A stretch of 64,000 nt of DNA from contig NZ_JACTVA010000003.1 of assembly GCF_014490485.1 (NCBI RefSeq), positions 1 to 64,000 of the forward strand. Direction: 5' to 3'. The stretch comes from Teichococcus aerophilus. Lineage in GTDB: Bacteria > Pseudomonadota > Alphaproteobacteria > Acetobacterales > Acetobacteraceae. Positions within the stretch are counted from its first letter, which is position 1, and each line of letters begins with the position of its first letter. Position numbers and translations under genes: made by a program. Below the pieces are notes generated by a model. It had not been told where the DNA came from, searched no databases, and saw nothing but the letters and a program-made list of their open reading frames with translations. Positions 52,301-60,727 of this stretch are shown here, piece after piece.

Positions 52301-53131
52301 GCCCCGCCAGCCCGCCCACATGACCGCCAGCCGGTCGCCCAGCCCTCGCGGGTGCGGTGGCTGGGCCGGGTCCCAGCCCTTGGCCAGCATCCGCTTCAGG
52401 TCCCGCGCCGCCAGCCAGCCCGGCAACGCGGCGGCAATGGCGCCCTTGGGCAACCGCCCCAGCTTCGCCTTGCCGTCCCGCGCCAGCGCCAGACCTTCCT
52501 CCGCCAGCTGGCGGCCCACTTCGGCCACGCCGGGCTGGCGCGGGTCGCGCGCCACGTCGGCCGGCGTCAGGTTCCGCTCGGCCAGCAGGTCGGCTGGCAG
52601 CAGACAGCGGCCGTGCATGGCCTGGGACGGCAGGCTGCGCAGCACGCCGGCCATCCCATAGGCGGCGCCTAGCGTCTGCAACGCGCCCAGGCTCTCGGCC
52701 GGCGCGCCCAGCAGCCGCCCGGCGGCCACCGCGAATCCGCCGGCGGAACCGCGTAGATAGGCCAGCAGCGCGCCGCGGCTGGGGACGTCCTCCTCCACCT
52801 CGGCTTCCCGCGCATCGACCATGGCGTGCAATTCCGCGGCATCGAGATGCCCCTGCCGGATCGCCTCTGCCAGTGGCGTGGAGACCTCATGCCGGCGGAC
52901 CGGGTTGCCGGCCTGCACCTCACCCAGCGCATCCCGCCACCATTGCAGGCGGATCAGCGCCGTCATCGGATTGCTGGCCACCTGGCGGGCCCGGGCGAGC
53001 TCGGCATTGAAGGCGATCAGCACGAACAGCGTCTCCCGCCGCTCCGGCGGGGCGAACAGCGCGCAGAAAAAGCGATCGGGGTCGTTCCGCCGGGCAAGGG
53101 CGGCGACCTCGGACAACGGCACATCGGGCAT
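52298..53131 (-). CDS. squalene/phytoene synthase-fold protein without the catalytic aspartate motifs
   Basis: A 277-residue protein of the trans-isoprenyl diphosphate synthase fold: FFCALFAPPERRETLFVLIAFNAELA, then WWRDAL and GRCLLPADLL. True synthases carry two Asp-rich motifs (DDxxD type, and DxxxD near NILRD). Here these positions read FNAELARAR and VLRSLPSQA, so diphosphate chemistry is unlikely. The pattern resembles NDUFAF6, a mitochondrial complex I assembly factor of alphaproteobacterial type. ATG at 53131 (MPDVPLSEV) is chosen over the longer open frame to 53281. Confidence 0.78.
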   Translation of the reverse strand: MPDVPLSEVAALARRNDPDRFFCALFAPPERRETLFVLIAFNAELARARQVASNPMTALIRLQWWRDALGEVQAGNPVRRHEVSTPLAEAIRQGHLDAAELHAMVDAREAEVEEDVPSRGALLAYLRGSAGGFAVAAGRLLGAPAESLGALQTLGAAYGMAGVLRSLPSQAMHGRCLLPADLLAERNLTPADVARDPRQPGVAEVGRQLAEEGLALARDGKAKLGRLPKGAIAAALPGWLAARDLKRMLAKGWDPAQPPHPRGLGDRLAVMWAGWRG

Positions 53132-53312
53132 GGCGCGGGTTATGAACCCCTGGCGGCGGCTTGCAAGCCGGAACGCGGCCTGAGAAGCCAGTTTATCCCG
53201 GCCCCTTGCTTGACGGGCGGGGGGTCGAGGCATAGCTGTCAGGGCGGTTACGAATTGTCTCGGGTGTGGCATCCGCCCCACCCCGTTCGCTGCCTATCGG
53301 GAGAACCGCACC

Positions 53313-53951
53313 ATGGCATTCAGCCTTCCTCCGCTTCCTTATGACGTTTCCGCCCTCGCCGGCTCCGGCATGCAGCAGGAGACGCTGGAGCTGCACCATG
53401 GCAAGCACCACCAGGCCTACGTCACTGCGCTGAACGGCCTGGTGGAGAGCAAGGGCCTGGCCGGCAAGTCGCTGGAGCAGATCGTGGCCGAGGCCGGCAA
53501 GGCCGGCGCCGACGGCCTGCCCGTGCTGAACCAGGCCGGCCAGCACTACAACCACCTGCTGTTCTGGCAGGTGATGAAGCCGAATGGCGGCGGCGACAGC
53601 CTGCCGGCGAAGATTGGCGCCAAGATCAACGAGGATTTCGGTGGTCTCGCGCAGTTCAAGGAAGCCTTCAAGCAGGCGGGCGTGACGCAGTTCGGCTCCG
53701 GCTGGGCCTGGCTGATCGTCGATGCCAGCGGCAAGCTGAAGGTGACCAAGACCCCGAACGGCGCCAACCCGATCTCCACCGGCGAAGGCACCCCGATCCT
53801 GGGCGCCGACGTCTGGGAGCACGCCTACTACCTGGACTTCCGCAACGTGCGCCCGGGCTACCTGGACAACTTCCTCGCCAAGCTGGTGAACTGGGAGAAG
53901 GTCGAGGAGCTGCTGCTCAACGGCGGCCTGAAGTCCGGCCAGACGGCCTGA
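53313..53951 (+). CDS. sodB: superoxide dismutase (Fe/Mn family)
   Basis: A 212-residue cytosolic superoxide dismutase. Metal ligands are His28 (LHHGKHH), His81 (NHLLFW), Asp166 and His170 (DVWEHAYY). The glutamine in LNQAGQHYNH fits the iron-type placement, though metal preference cannot be fixed from this alone. It is slightly longer than E. coli SodB because of an insert around residues 45-68. The ATG at 53313 follows GGGAG. It is monocistronic, with a strong terminator after it. Confidence 0.95.
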   Translation: MAFSLPPLPYDVSALAGSGMQQETLELHHGKHHQAYVTALNGLVESKGLAGKSLEQIVAEAGKAGADGLPVLNQAGQHYNHLLFWQVMKPNGGGDSLPAKIGAKINEDFGGLAQFKEAFKQAGVTQFGSGWAWLIVDASGKLKVTKTPNGANPISTGEGTPILGADVWEHAYYLDFRNVRPGYLDNFLAKLVNWEKVEELLLNGGLKSGQTA

Positions 53952-53977
53952 TTTCTTCGGCACACGCCGGATACGAA

Positions 53978-54015
53978 AAGGGCGCCGGGAGAACTCTCCC
54001 GGCGCCCTTCTTCTT
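53978..54015 (+). terminator. intrinsic terminator after sodB
   Basis: A 15-bp stem AAGGGCGCCGGGAGA/TCTCCCGGCGCCCTT with a two-base centre, followed by CTTCTTTT. It begins 26 bases after the stop. Confidence 0.93.
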
Positions 54016-54105
54016 TTCTGCCCTCAATCGCAGGGCGGCCGCTCCGCAGCCTCGGCCCGGAAGAGCTGGGCCGCGTACAGAGGCGGCCTTAGAATGCTTA
54101 AATCC

Positions 54106-54444
54106 TTACCCCACCTTCGCGTCGTTCGCCGCCGTCGGGCGGATCACGCTGCTGATGGTGCTGCGCACTACGTTGATGCGGACATTCGGCGCGATCTCGA
54201 CCTCGATCTCCTCCGAACCGTCCTTCACCTTGGTGATGGAGCCGAGGATGCCGCCGGCGGTGATGACGCGGTCACCCCGCTTCAGCTGCGTCAGCATGGA
54301 GCGGTGCTCCTTGGCGCGCTTCTGCTGGGGGCGGATCAGCAGGAAATAGAACACAACGAAGATGAGGATGAGCGGCGCCAGCTGCATGACCATGGCGCCG
54401 GTACCACCGGCAACATCCTGAGCATAGGCGGGGGAGATGAACAT
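54106..54444 (-). CDS. yajC: preprotein translocase accessory subunit YajC
   Basis: A 112-residue single-span membrane protein associated with SecDF. The span LILIFVVFYFLLIRPQQKR (residues about 25-43) and the following GDRVITAGGILGSITKV are the family's standard pattern. In many bacteria yajC sits before secD; here the gene after it on the minus strand is not secD but the convergent sodB, so it is separated from secDF. It is divergent from the DUF815 ATPase gene. Confidence 0.94.
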   Translation of the reverse strand: MFISPAYAQDVAGGTGAMVMQLAPLILIFVVFYFLLIRPQQKRAKEHRSMLTQLKRGDRVITAGGILGSITKVKDGSEEIEVEIAPNVRINVVRSTISSVIRPTAANDAKVG

Positions 54445-54567
54445 CGTGAGGGGCTTCCGTCTTGCCGGGTGACGGGCGCGAAACTAGCCTGCCGGACTGT
54501 CCAGTCAACCTCGGGTTTCACCGGGATACAATTCCAACCCGTCCTGGACCCACCGGAGCGTCGCGTA

Positions 54568-55455
54568 TTGTCCGAGATCGCCACCCATCCCTTGCAGTCC
54601 ACCCTGGCCCGGATTGCCGCGGCGCTGGAACGCCTGGCCCCGCCCCCGGCCGCCCGGCCGGACCTGACGGCGGCCGACGCCTTCGTCTGGCATCCGGCCT
54701 CGCCGCAGGGCGGACCGGCGCAGCTGGTGCCGGTGAAGAAGGTGGCGACGGTCGGCATCGGCCTGTTGCAGGGCGTGGACCGGCAGAAGCAATTGCTGAC
54801 CGAGAACACGCAGCGCTTCGCCCGTGGACTGCCGGCCAACAACGCCATGCTGTGGGGCGCGCGGGGCATGGGCAAATCCTCCCTGGTCAAGGCCGCCCAT
54901 GCGGCCGCCAACGCCGAAGCCCCCGGCGCGCTGGCGCTGATCGAAATCCAGCGGGAGGACATCCGTACCCTGCCGGACCTGCTGAATGTGCTGCGGGAAA
55001 GCCCGCGCCGCTTCCTGGTGTTCTGCGACGACCTCTCCTTCGAGCGGGAGGACCAGGACTACAAGGCGCTGAAATCGGTGCTGGATGGCGGCATCGAGGG
55101 CCGCCCGGCCAATGTGCTGTTCTACGCCACCAGCAACCGCCGCCACCTGATGGCGCGCGACATGATTGAGAACGAGCGCAGCACCGCCATCAACCCGGGC
55201 GAGGCGGTGGAGGAGAAGGTCTCCCTCAGCGACCGCTTCGGCCTGTGGATCGGCTTCCATAACGCCGACCAGTCCACCTTCTTCGCCATGGTGGAAGCCT
55301 ATGCGGCGGATCTCGGCCTGGATGTGACGGCGGAGGAGCTGCACCGGCAGGCGGTGGAATGGTCTGTCACCCGGGGCGGGCGCTCCGGCCGCGTGGCGTG
55401 GCAGTTCATCATGGATCTGGCCGGGAGGATGGGCGTGGCGTTGCCCGGCCGATGA
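54568..55455 (+). CDS. DUF815 family AAA ATPase
   Basis: A 295-residue P-loop protein of the DUF815 family. Walker A is GARGMGKSSLV, Walker B VFCDDLSF and sensor 1 FYATSNRRHL; the later SDRFGLWIGFHNADQ is typical. Function is unknown; members are thought to be AAA-type ATPases. The start is TTG at 54568 with GGAG ten bases upstream. The longer open frame to 54094 runs through yajC antisense and is not supported. Its stop overlaps the start of the hydrolase gene. Confidence 0.83.
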   Translation: MSEIATHPLQSTLARIAAALERLAPPPAARPDLTAADAFVWHPASPQGGPAQLVPVKKVATVGIGLLQGVDRQKQLLTENTQRFARGLPANNAMLWGARGMGKSSLVKAAHAAANAEAPGALALIEIQREDIRTLPDLLNVLRESPRRFLVFCDDLSFEREDQDYKALKSVLDGGIEGRPANVLFYATSNRRHLMARDMIENERSTAINPGEAVEEKVSLSDRFGLWIGFHNADQSTFFAMVEAYAADLGLDVTAEELHRQAVEWSVTRGGRSGRVAWQFIMDLAGRMGVALPGR

Positions 55456-56468
55456 GCAGCGAGCCCCCCGTACCCCGCCAGCCGGTCCGGCCGCCGCCGC
55501 GTGGCGCCGTGCGGCGCGACGGGCTGTTCCTGAACCCAGACGGTACCCGTGCCGGCCCCAGTACCGCCCAGGTGTGGCGCCTGATGCGGGAGAGGAATCG
55601 TGGCACCCCCTGGCCGGCCTGGGTGGAGGACCCCGCCTACCCTGCGCCGCAGCCGCCGCCGGAAGGCCATGTGGCCGTGACCTTCCTGGGCCATGCCAGC
55701 TTCCTGCTGCGCTTCCACAACGGCCCCACCCTGCTGACCGACCCGATCTGGAGCGAGCGGTGCAGCCCGTTCCGCTTCGCCGGCCCCAAGCGCGCCCGCG
55801 CCCCCGGCCTGGCCTTCGACGCCCTGCCGCAGATCGACGCCGTGCTGCTGAGCCACAACCACTATGACCATTGCGACATCCCGACGCTGCAGCGCCTGCG
55901 GGACCGCTTCGGCATGCCGATCCTCACCGGGCTGGAGAACGGCAAGCTGCTGGCGCGGCACGGGCTGAAGAACGTGGCGGAGCTGGACTGGTGGCAGGAT
56001 GCCCCACTGCCCGGCGGCGCCACCGCCACCTACCTGCCCGCCCATCACGTCGGCGCCCGCACGCTGTTGGACCGGGGGCGGACGCTGTGGGGCGGCTTTG
56101 CCATCCGGCCGGCGCAGGGCGGCCGCATCTACTTCACCGGCGACTCCGCCTGGGGTGCGCATTTCGAGGAGATCGGCCACTTCGCCGGTCCGTTCGACCT
56201 CGCCCTGCTGCCGATCGGTGCCTATGAGCCACGCTGGTTCATGCATCAGGTGCACATGAACCCGGAGGAGTCGGTGCGCGCCTTCCAGGCGCTGCGGACG
56301 CGCCAGGCCCTGGCGATGCATTTCGGCACCTTCAAGCTGACCCAGGAAGCCATCGACGAGCCTGCCCGCGCGTTGGCGGTCGCCCTGGCCGCCGCCGGCA
56401 TTCCGGAAGAGGATTTCGTCGTGCCCGGCTGCGGCCAGACCTTCGTGGTGCCGCTAACGGTGGCCTGA
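55452..56468 (+). CDS. metallo-beta-lactamase-fold hydrolase (NAPE-PLD/RomA-like)
   Basis: A 338-residue hydrolase of the metallo-beta-lactamase superfamily. The zinc motif is LLSHNHYDHCD (HxHxDH), preceded by VTFLGHASFLLRF and TDPIWSERCSPF, with YFTGDSAWG supplying the bridging Asp and a final AMHFGTF. The profile resembles RomA/NAPE-PLD-like enzymes that cleave phosphodiesters in lipids. ATG at 55452 overlaps the DUF815 stop (ATGA), so the pair is co-translated. Confidence 0.85.
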   Translation: MSSEPPVPRQPVRPPPRGAVRRDGLFLNPDGTRAGPSTAQVWRLMRERNRGTPWPAWVEDPAYPAPQPPPEGHVAVTFLGHASFLLRFHNGPTLLTDPIWSERCSPFRFAGPKRARAPGLAFDALPQIDAVLLSHNHYDHCDIPTLQRLRDRFGMPILTGLENGKLLARHGLKNVAELDWWQDAPLPGGATATYLPAHHVGARTLLDRGRTLWGGFAIRPAQGGRIYFTGDSAWGAHFEEIGHFAGPFDLALLPIGAYEPRWFMHQVHMNPEESVRAFQALRTRQALAMHFGTFKLTQEAIDEPARALAVALAAAGIPEEDFVVPGCGQTFVVPLTVA

Positions 56469-56549
56469 CGCGCCATCGGAAGGAATTCGTTCAGGCGTCG
56501 GGCGGTAGAAACGGCGGCAAGCCCCTGGCTGCCGGAAGACCCCCGACGC

Positions 56550-58142
56550 ATGAACCGCAAGCAACGCCGTGCCGATACGCGCCCTACCGCCCCGCCACAG
56601 TTCCAGCGCCGCTTCACCGAGGCCGTCGCCGCCTACCAGGCCGGGCGGCTGGCGGAGGCGGCGGCGGCCTTCCGGCAGGCCGTTGCGCTGCGGCCCGGCC
56701 ATGCGGATGCCCAGGCCAATCTCGGCCTGGTGCTGCTGGCGCTGGGTCAGGCGGAGGAAGCCGGGCAGTGCTGCCGCCGGGCGCTGGCGCTGTGCCCGAC
56801 CCATACCGACGCGCACAACACCCTGGGCAATGTGCTGCGGCAGGGCGGCCAGTTGGAAGCAGCCCTCGCCTGCTATCGTCGCGCCATCGGCATCGACCCG
56901 GCGCATGCCGACGCCCACAACAATCTGGGCGTGGCGCTGAAGGCGCTGGGCGAGACGGTGGAAGCCACCGCCTGCTACCGCCGCGCCATCGCCCTGCGGC
57001 CCAGGTTTGCCGAGGCGCACAACAACCTGGGCAACGCGCTGCGGGAAACCGAGCAGTTGGAGGACGCCGCCGGCTGCTACCAGGAGGCGCTGCGGCTGCG
57101 GCCGGATTATGCCGATGCCCACGCCAATCTGGGCCTGGTGCTGCAGGAGCAGCGGCATCTGGCCGCCGCCGCCGCCCGCTTCCGGCAGGCCATCCAGCTA
57201 CGGCCGGACAGTGCCAGCGCGCATTTCAACCTCTCGATGGCGCTGCTGGCGCAGGGCGAACTGGCAGAAGGCTGGCGGGAATACGAGTGGCGCTGGCAGG
57301 CGCCGCATATCGCCCCGCAACGCCGCCCCTTCCCCCAGCCGCAATGGCGCGGGGAGCCAGCCACGGGCCAGACGCTGCTGATCCATGCCGAGCAGGGCTT
57401 TGGCGATACGCTGCAATTCTGCCGCTACGCCCCCATGGCCGCCACGCGCGGCCTTCGCGTGGTGCTGGAGGTGCCGCCACCCCTGGTGCGGCTGCTGCGT
57501 GGCCTGCCCGGCATAGCCACGGTCGTGGCGCGTGGCGAGGCGCTGCCGCCTTTCGACCTGCAGTGCCCGATGATGAGCCTGCCCCTGGCCTTCGGCACCA
57601 CGCTGGAGAGCATCCCCGCGGCATCCCCTTACCTGCACGCCGACCCGGCGCAGGCTGCCACCTGGCAGGCACGGCTGGCGGCCACCGGGCGGCCAGGTCC
57701 GCGTGTCGGCCTGGCCTGGTCCGGCCGCACCAGCAATCCGCGGGACCACCAGCGCTCGCTCGGCCCGGCGCAGTTGGCGCCGCTGCTCGGCATTCCCGGC
57801 CTGCATGTCGTCAGCCTGCAACAGGCCGGCACGCTGCCCGCGCTGCCGGATTGGATGCAGGAGATGGCGGATTTCGCCGATACGGCGGCGCTGATCAACC
57901 AACTGGACCTGGTGGTAACGGTGGATACCGCCGTCGCTCATCTGGCCGCCGCACTGGGCCAGCAGGTGTGGATGCTGGACCGGTTCAATCCGGACTGGCG
58001 CTGGCTGGATGGGCGGCGGGACAGTCCCTGGTATCCATCGCTACGCATCTACCGCCAGCCCCGGCCTGGGGACTGGACTACGGTCATCGAGGCGGTGGCG
58101 CGGGACCTGCACGAACTGGCGGTGGCCGCCAGGGCTGCCTAG
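56550..58142 (+). CDS. tetratricopeptide-repeat protein with GT9-like glycosyltransferase domain
   Basis: A 530-residue protein. After a basic tail (MNRKQRRADTR) come about six or seven 34-residue TPR units (for example YRRAIGIDPAHADAHNNLG), ending near residue 240. The C-terminal about 280 residues match the ADP-heptose glycosyltransferase-like domain often joined to TPRs: LLIHAEQGFGDTLQFCRY, VGLAWSGRTSNPRDH and LVVTVDTAVAHLAAALG. It may glycosylate surface proteins or polysaccharide, but no acceptor is next to it. Confidence 0.82.
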   Translation: MNRKQRRADTRPTAPPQFQRRFTEAVAAYQAGRLAEAAAAFRQAVALRPGHADAQANLGLVLLALGQAEEAGQCCRRALALCPTHTDAHNTLGNVLRQGGQLEAALACYRRAIGIDPAHADAHNNLGVALKALGETVEATACYRRAIALRPRFAEAHNNLGNALRETEQLEDAAGCYQEALRLRPDYADAHANLGLVLQEQRHLAAAAARFRQAIQLRPDSASAHFNLSMALLAQGELAEGWREYEWRWQAPHIAPQRRPFPQPQWRGEPATGQTLLIHAEQGFGDTLQFCRYAPMAATRGLRVVLEVPPPLVRLLRGLPGIATVVARGEALPPFDLQCPMMSLPLAFGTTLESIPAASPYLHADPAQAATWQARLAATGRPGPRVGLAWSGRTSNPRDHQRSLGPAQLAPLLGIPGLHVVSLQQAGTLPALPDWMQEMADFADTAALINQLDLVVTVDTAVAHLAAALGQQVWMLDRFNPDWRWLDGRRDSPWYPSLRIYRQPRPGDWTTVIEAVARDLHELAVAARAA

Positions 58143-58178
58143 CGCCCCCGCGCCACGCCGCCCCGGCGGTGAAAGGCG

Positions 58179-58697
58179 CTAAGGCGCGTTGCCGAAGATC
58201 CGCTGCAACACCTTGTCGCCCGGGTGAAGGCCCAGCCGCTCGGCGGTGCCGGCCGCCAGTTCCAGCGTGGCGCGCACCGGGCCACGGCTTTCCACCGTTG
58301 CCAAGCTCAGCGGCACCGTACGCTCGGCAATGCGGCGGATGCTGCCGTCGGCATTGATGAACACCATGTCCAGCGAGGTGATGGTGTTGCGCATCCACAT
58401 GGCGCTGTCGCGCGGGGCGCCCCAGTCGAACAACATGCCCTCATCCGGCTTCACCTCAGGCCGGAACATCAGCCCGACCGTCTGCTGCTCGGCATTGAGG
58501 GCCATCTCCACCGTGAAGTCGTGGCGGGTGCCGTCACGGGTGACGATCACCAGCTTCTCGGTCGGCAGCCGGGGCTGTGGCCCGGTCTGGGCCTGGGCTT
58601 GTGGGGCAAAGGCGGCGGGAATGGTCACGGCACCCAGTATGGGGGCGACCAGGGCTGGCAAAGCCAGGAAAAGGCGACGGCGCATGGCGGGGATCAT
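58179..58697 (-). CDS. DUF192 family exported protein
   Basis: A 172-residue protein with an N-terminal signal peptide (MRRRLFLALPALVAPILGA, cleavage likely after AQAQ) and a DUF192 domain: NAEQQTVGLMFRPEVKPDEGMLFDWG and MWMRNTITSLDMVFINADG. Function is unknown. The ATG at 58697 overlaps the upstream gene's stop (ATGA) and would add four residues; ATG at 58685 begins directly at MRRRLF. Both keep the signal. Confidence 0.85.
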   Translation of the reverse strand: MIPAMRRRLFLALPALVAPILGAVTIPAAFAPQAQAQTGPQPRLPTEKLVIVTRDGTRHDFTVEMALNAEQQTVGLMFRPEVKPDEGMLFDWGAPRDSAMWMRNTITSLDMVFINADGSIRRIAERTVPLSLATVESRGPVRATLELAAGTAERLGLHPGDKVLQRIFGNAP

Positions 58698-59821
58698 GCC
58701 ACGCGGGCAGCCGGTTGGGGCAGCCCTTCCAGCGTCGCATCCGCCAGATGGCGAATTTCTAATCGGACCGGTCCGGGGCGCGGCGTGTCCTGCAACGTGG
58801 TGAACCAGTGTTCGGGTGGGTTGCGCCCGGCAGCCCGGTTGAAGGCCAGGCTGCGCAGGATCGACTCGGCGCCGGGCGGCAGCCGCTCCGGCGGCGTCAG
58901 GTCGTTCAGCACGCCCCAGACCCCGGCCCAGCACCGCCCGACGGACCACGGATTGTACCCACCACCCCCCAGCACGATCAGCCGGGGCGCCAAATCCCGC
59001 ACCGCGCGCACCACCGCCCAGTGCGCGTTGTTGGAGAGGGAGAGCTTGGCCAGCGGGTCTTCTTCCAGCGCATCGGCACCGCACTGGATCATGATGGCCT
59101 GCGGGCTCAGGTGGCGGATCAGCGGCAGGATGGCCTGTTCCAGCAGCCATTCCATCTCGCTGTCATTCAGCCCCTGCGGCACTGGGATATTGCGGGCATG
59201 CCCACCGGCACGGTCCTCGAGCTTGCCGGTGAAGGGCCAGCGCCCGGCCTCATGGACCGAGACGGTGAAGACGCGCGGGTCGTCCTGGAAAGCATCCTGC
59301 ACGCCGTCGCCGTGATGCGCGTCGATATCCAGGTACAGGACGTTGGTCAGCCCCTGATCCAGCCAGCCGAGCAGGCCCAGCACCGCGTCATTGACGTAGC
59401 AGAAGCCGCTGGCACGGTCCGGCTGCCCATGATGCGTGCCGCCCCCGGGCACATGGACGATGCCGCCCGCCTCCGTCAGCCGGGATGCCAGCAAGACGCC
59501 GCCGGCACTGGTGGCCGGGCGGCGGAAGACCTCCCGGTACACCGGGTTGCCATGGGCGCCGATATGGTGGCGCGCCCGTACCGCCTCCGGCACCGTCTGG
59601 GTGGCCTCGGCGGCCTTCAGCGCGGCGATGTAGTCCGGCGTGTGGAAGCGCGTCAGCTGCCCGTCGGTCGCCTGCGGGCTGTCGATCACCTCCGCCGGCT
59701 GCGCCCAACCCAGGGCCTGGATCAGGTCCAGCGCGGTGGAGACGCGCGGGATGGCCAGCGGGTGCTTCGGGCCGTAGGTGGATTTTCGGTAGATCTCGGA
59801 CCCGATGAGCAGCGGCTTCAC
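58694..59821 (-). CDS. histone deacetylase family protein (AcuC-like)
   Basis: A 375-residue zinc deacetylase of the arginase/HDAC fold. Zinc and catalytic residues lie in VLYLDIDAHHGDGVQDAF, GGTHHGQPDRASGFCYVNDA and QCGADALEEDPLAKLSLS. Bacterial relatives remove acetyl groups from acyl-CoA synthetase (AcuC) or polyamines. A Pat-type acetyltransferase is encoded at 16856-19498, so they could be opposing partners, though they are 39 kb apart. The start is GTG at 59821. Confidence 0.88.
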   Translation of the reverse strand: MKPLLIGSEIYRKSTYGPKHPLAIPRVSTALDLIQALGWAQPAEVIDSPQATDGQLTRFHTPDYIAALKAAEATQTVPEAVRARHHIGAHGNPVYREVFRRPATSAGGVLLASRLTEAGGIVHVPGGGTHHGQPDRASGFCYVNDAVLGLLGWLDQGLTNVLYLDIDAHHGDGVQDAFQDDPRVFTVSVHEAGRWPFTGKLEDRAGGHARNIPVPQGLNDSEMEWLLEQAILPLIRHLSPQAIMIQCGADALEEDPLAKLSLSNNAHWAVVRAVRDLAPRLIVLGGGGYNPWSVGRCWAGVWGVLNDLTPPERLPPGAESILRSLAFNRAAGRNPPEHWFTTLQDTPRPGPVRLEIRHLADATLEGLPQPAARVA

Positions 59822-59886
59822 GCGTGGCGTATCCTGTCCGTCATGGCCTGGGGTGATCCTTGCAAGAATCCGCTGGGCATGCCTAG

Positions 59887-59991
59887 AACCTCCGGATCCG
59901 GGGGGAGCCTTCCAAGAGGCTGAGAGGCAGGGATGGGCCCTGCGACCCCTTGAACCTGATCCGGGTCATGCCGGCGAAGGGATCGGAGGTT
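59887..59991 (+). ncRNA. TPP riboswitch (THI element)
   Basis: Hallmark blocks are all present: GAGGCTGAGAGG around 59916-59927, then GACCCCTTGAACCTGATCCGG (split over two lines of structure) and GTCATGCCGGCGAAGGGA. P1 pairs AACCTCCG-ATCC (59887-59899, one bulged G) with GGATCGGAGGTT (59980-59991). The Shine-Dalgarno GGAGG (59985-59989), six bases before the ATG at 59996, lies inside the 3' strand of P1. Binding of TPP would therefore hide it directly. Confidence 0.95.
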
Positions 59992-59995
59992 TCGC

Positions 59996-60727
59996 ATGGC
60001 CCCTGACTTGGGGTTGATCCTGCCTGTCGTCCAGTTGGGCGGCCGCCCTGTTCTTGGCGCCTGCGAGCTGCGCTTTGGCGCGGGGCAGGTCACGGCCCTG
60101 CTGGGGCCTTCGGGCGTCGGCAAATCCACCTTGTTGCGGCTGCTGGCGGGGCTGATGCCACTGCCCGCCGGCGCGCGCATCCTGCCGGGCGATGGCGGCA
60201 CGCTGGCCGGCCGCATCGCCTGGATGGGCCAGCAGGACCTGCTGATGCCCTGGCTCGACCTGCGCGGCAATGTCGCCCTCGGCGCCCGGCTGCGCGGCCA
60301 GAAGCCGGACCTCGCCCGGGCCCATGCGCTCATCCAGTCCGTCGGGCTGGCGGGGCGGGAGAAGGCGCGCCCGGCCGAGCTCTCTGGCGGCATGCGCCAG
60401 CGCGCCGCCCTGGCCCGCACCCTGATGGAAGACCGCCCCTTCGTGCTGATGGACGAGCCGTTCAGCGCGGTGGACGCCCCCACCCGGCACCGGCTGCAGG
60501 GGCTGGCCTCCGGCCTCCTGGCTGGCCGCACCGTACTGCTGGTGACGCATGATCCGCTGGAGGCGTTGCGGATGGCCCACCGGGTGCTGGTGCTGCGCCC
60601 CGGCCCGAACGGCGCGGTGGCGGCGGATTTGGCGCTCCCTGCCTCTCCACCCCTGCGCGCCGCGACGGACCCGGCGGTGCTGACCGCTCAGGCCGCGCTG
60701 CTCGACATGCTGGCGGATGCCGCATGA
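59996..60727 (+). CDS. thiZ: thiamine-precursor ABC importer ATPase (ThiZ-like)
   Basis: A 243-residue ATPase with Walker A GPSGVGKST, signature [15 protein letters not shown], Walker B VLMDEPFSAVD and switch VTHD. It belongs to the nitrate/taurine-type importer class used for pyrimidine precursors of thiamine. It is directly under the TPP riboswitch and overlaps the permease gene (ATGA at 60724), so all three transport genes are controlled together. Confidence 0.85.
   Translation: MAPDLGLILPVVQLGGRPVLGACELRFGAGQVTALLGPSGVGKSTLLRLLAGLMPLPAGARILPGDGGTLAGRIAWMGQQDLLMPWLDLRGNVALGARLRGQKPDLARAHALIQSVGLAGREKARPAELSGGMRQRAALARTLMEDRPFVLMDEPFSAVDAPTRHRLQGLASGLLAGRTVLLVTHDPLEALRMAHRVLVLRPGPNGAVAADLALPASPPLRAATDPAVLTAQAALLDMLADAA

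Noticed and set aside
56640-57270. Regular about 102-bp periodicity
   Set aside because: It encodes TPR units inside one gene. Spacing and divergence are those of protein repeats, not a CRISPR array or VNTR.
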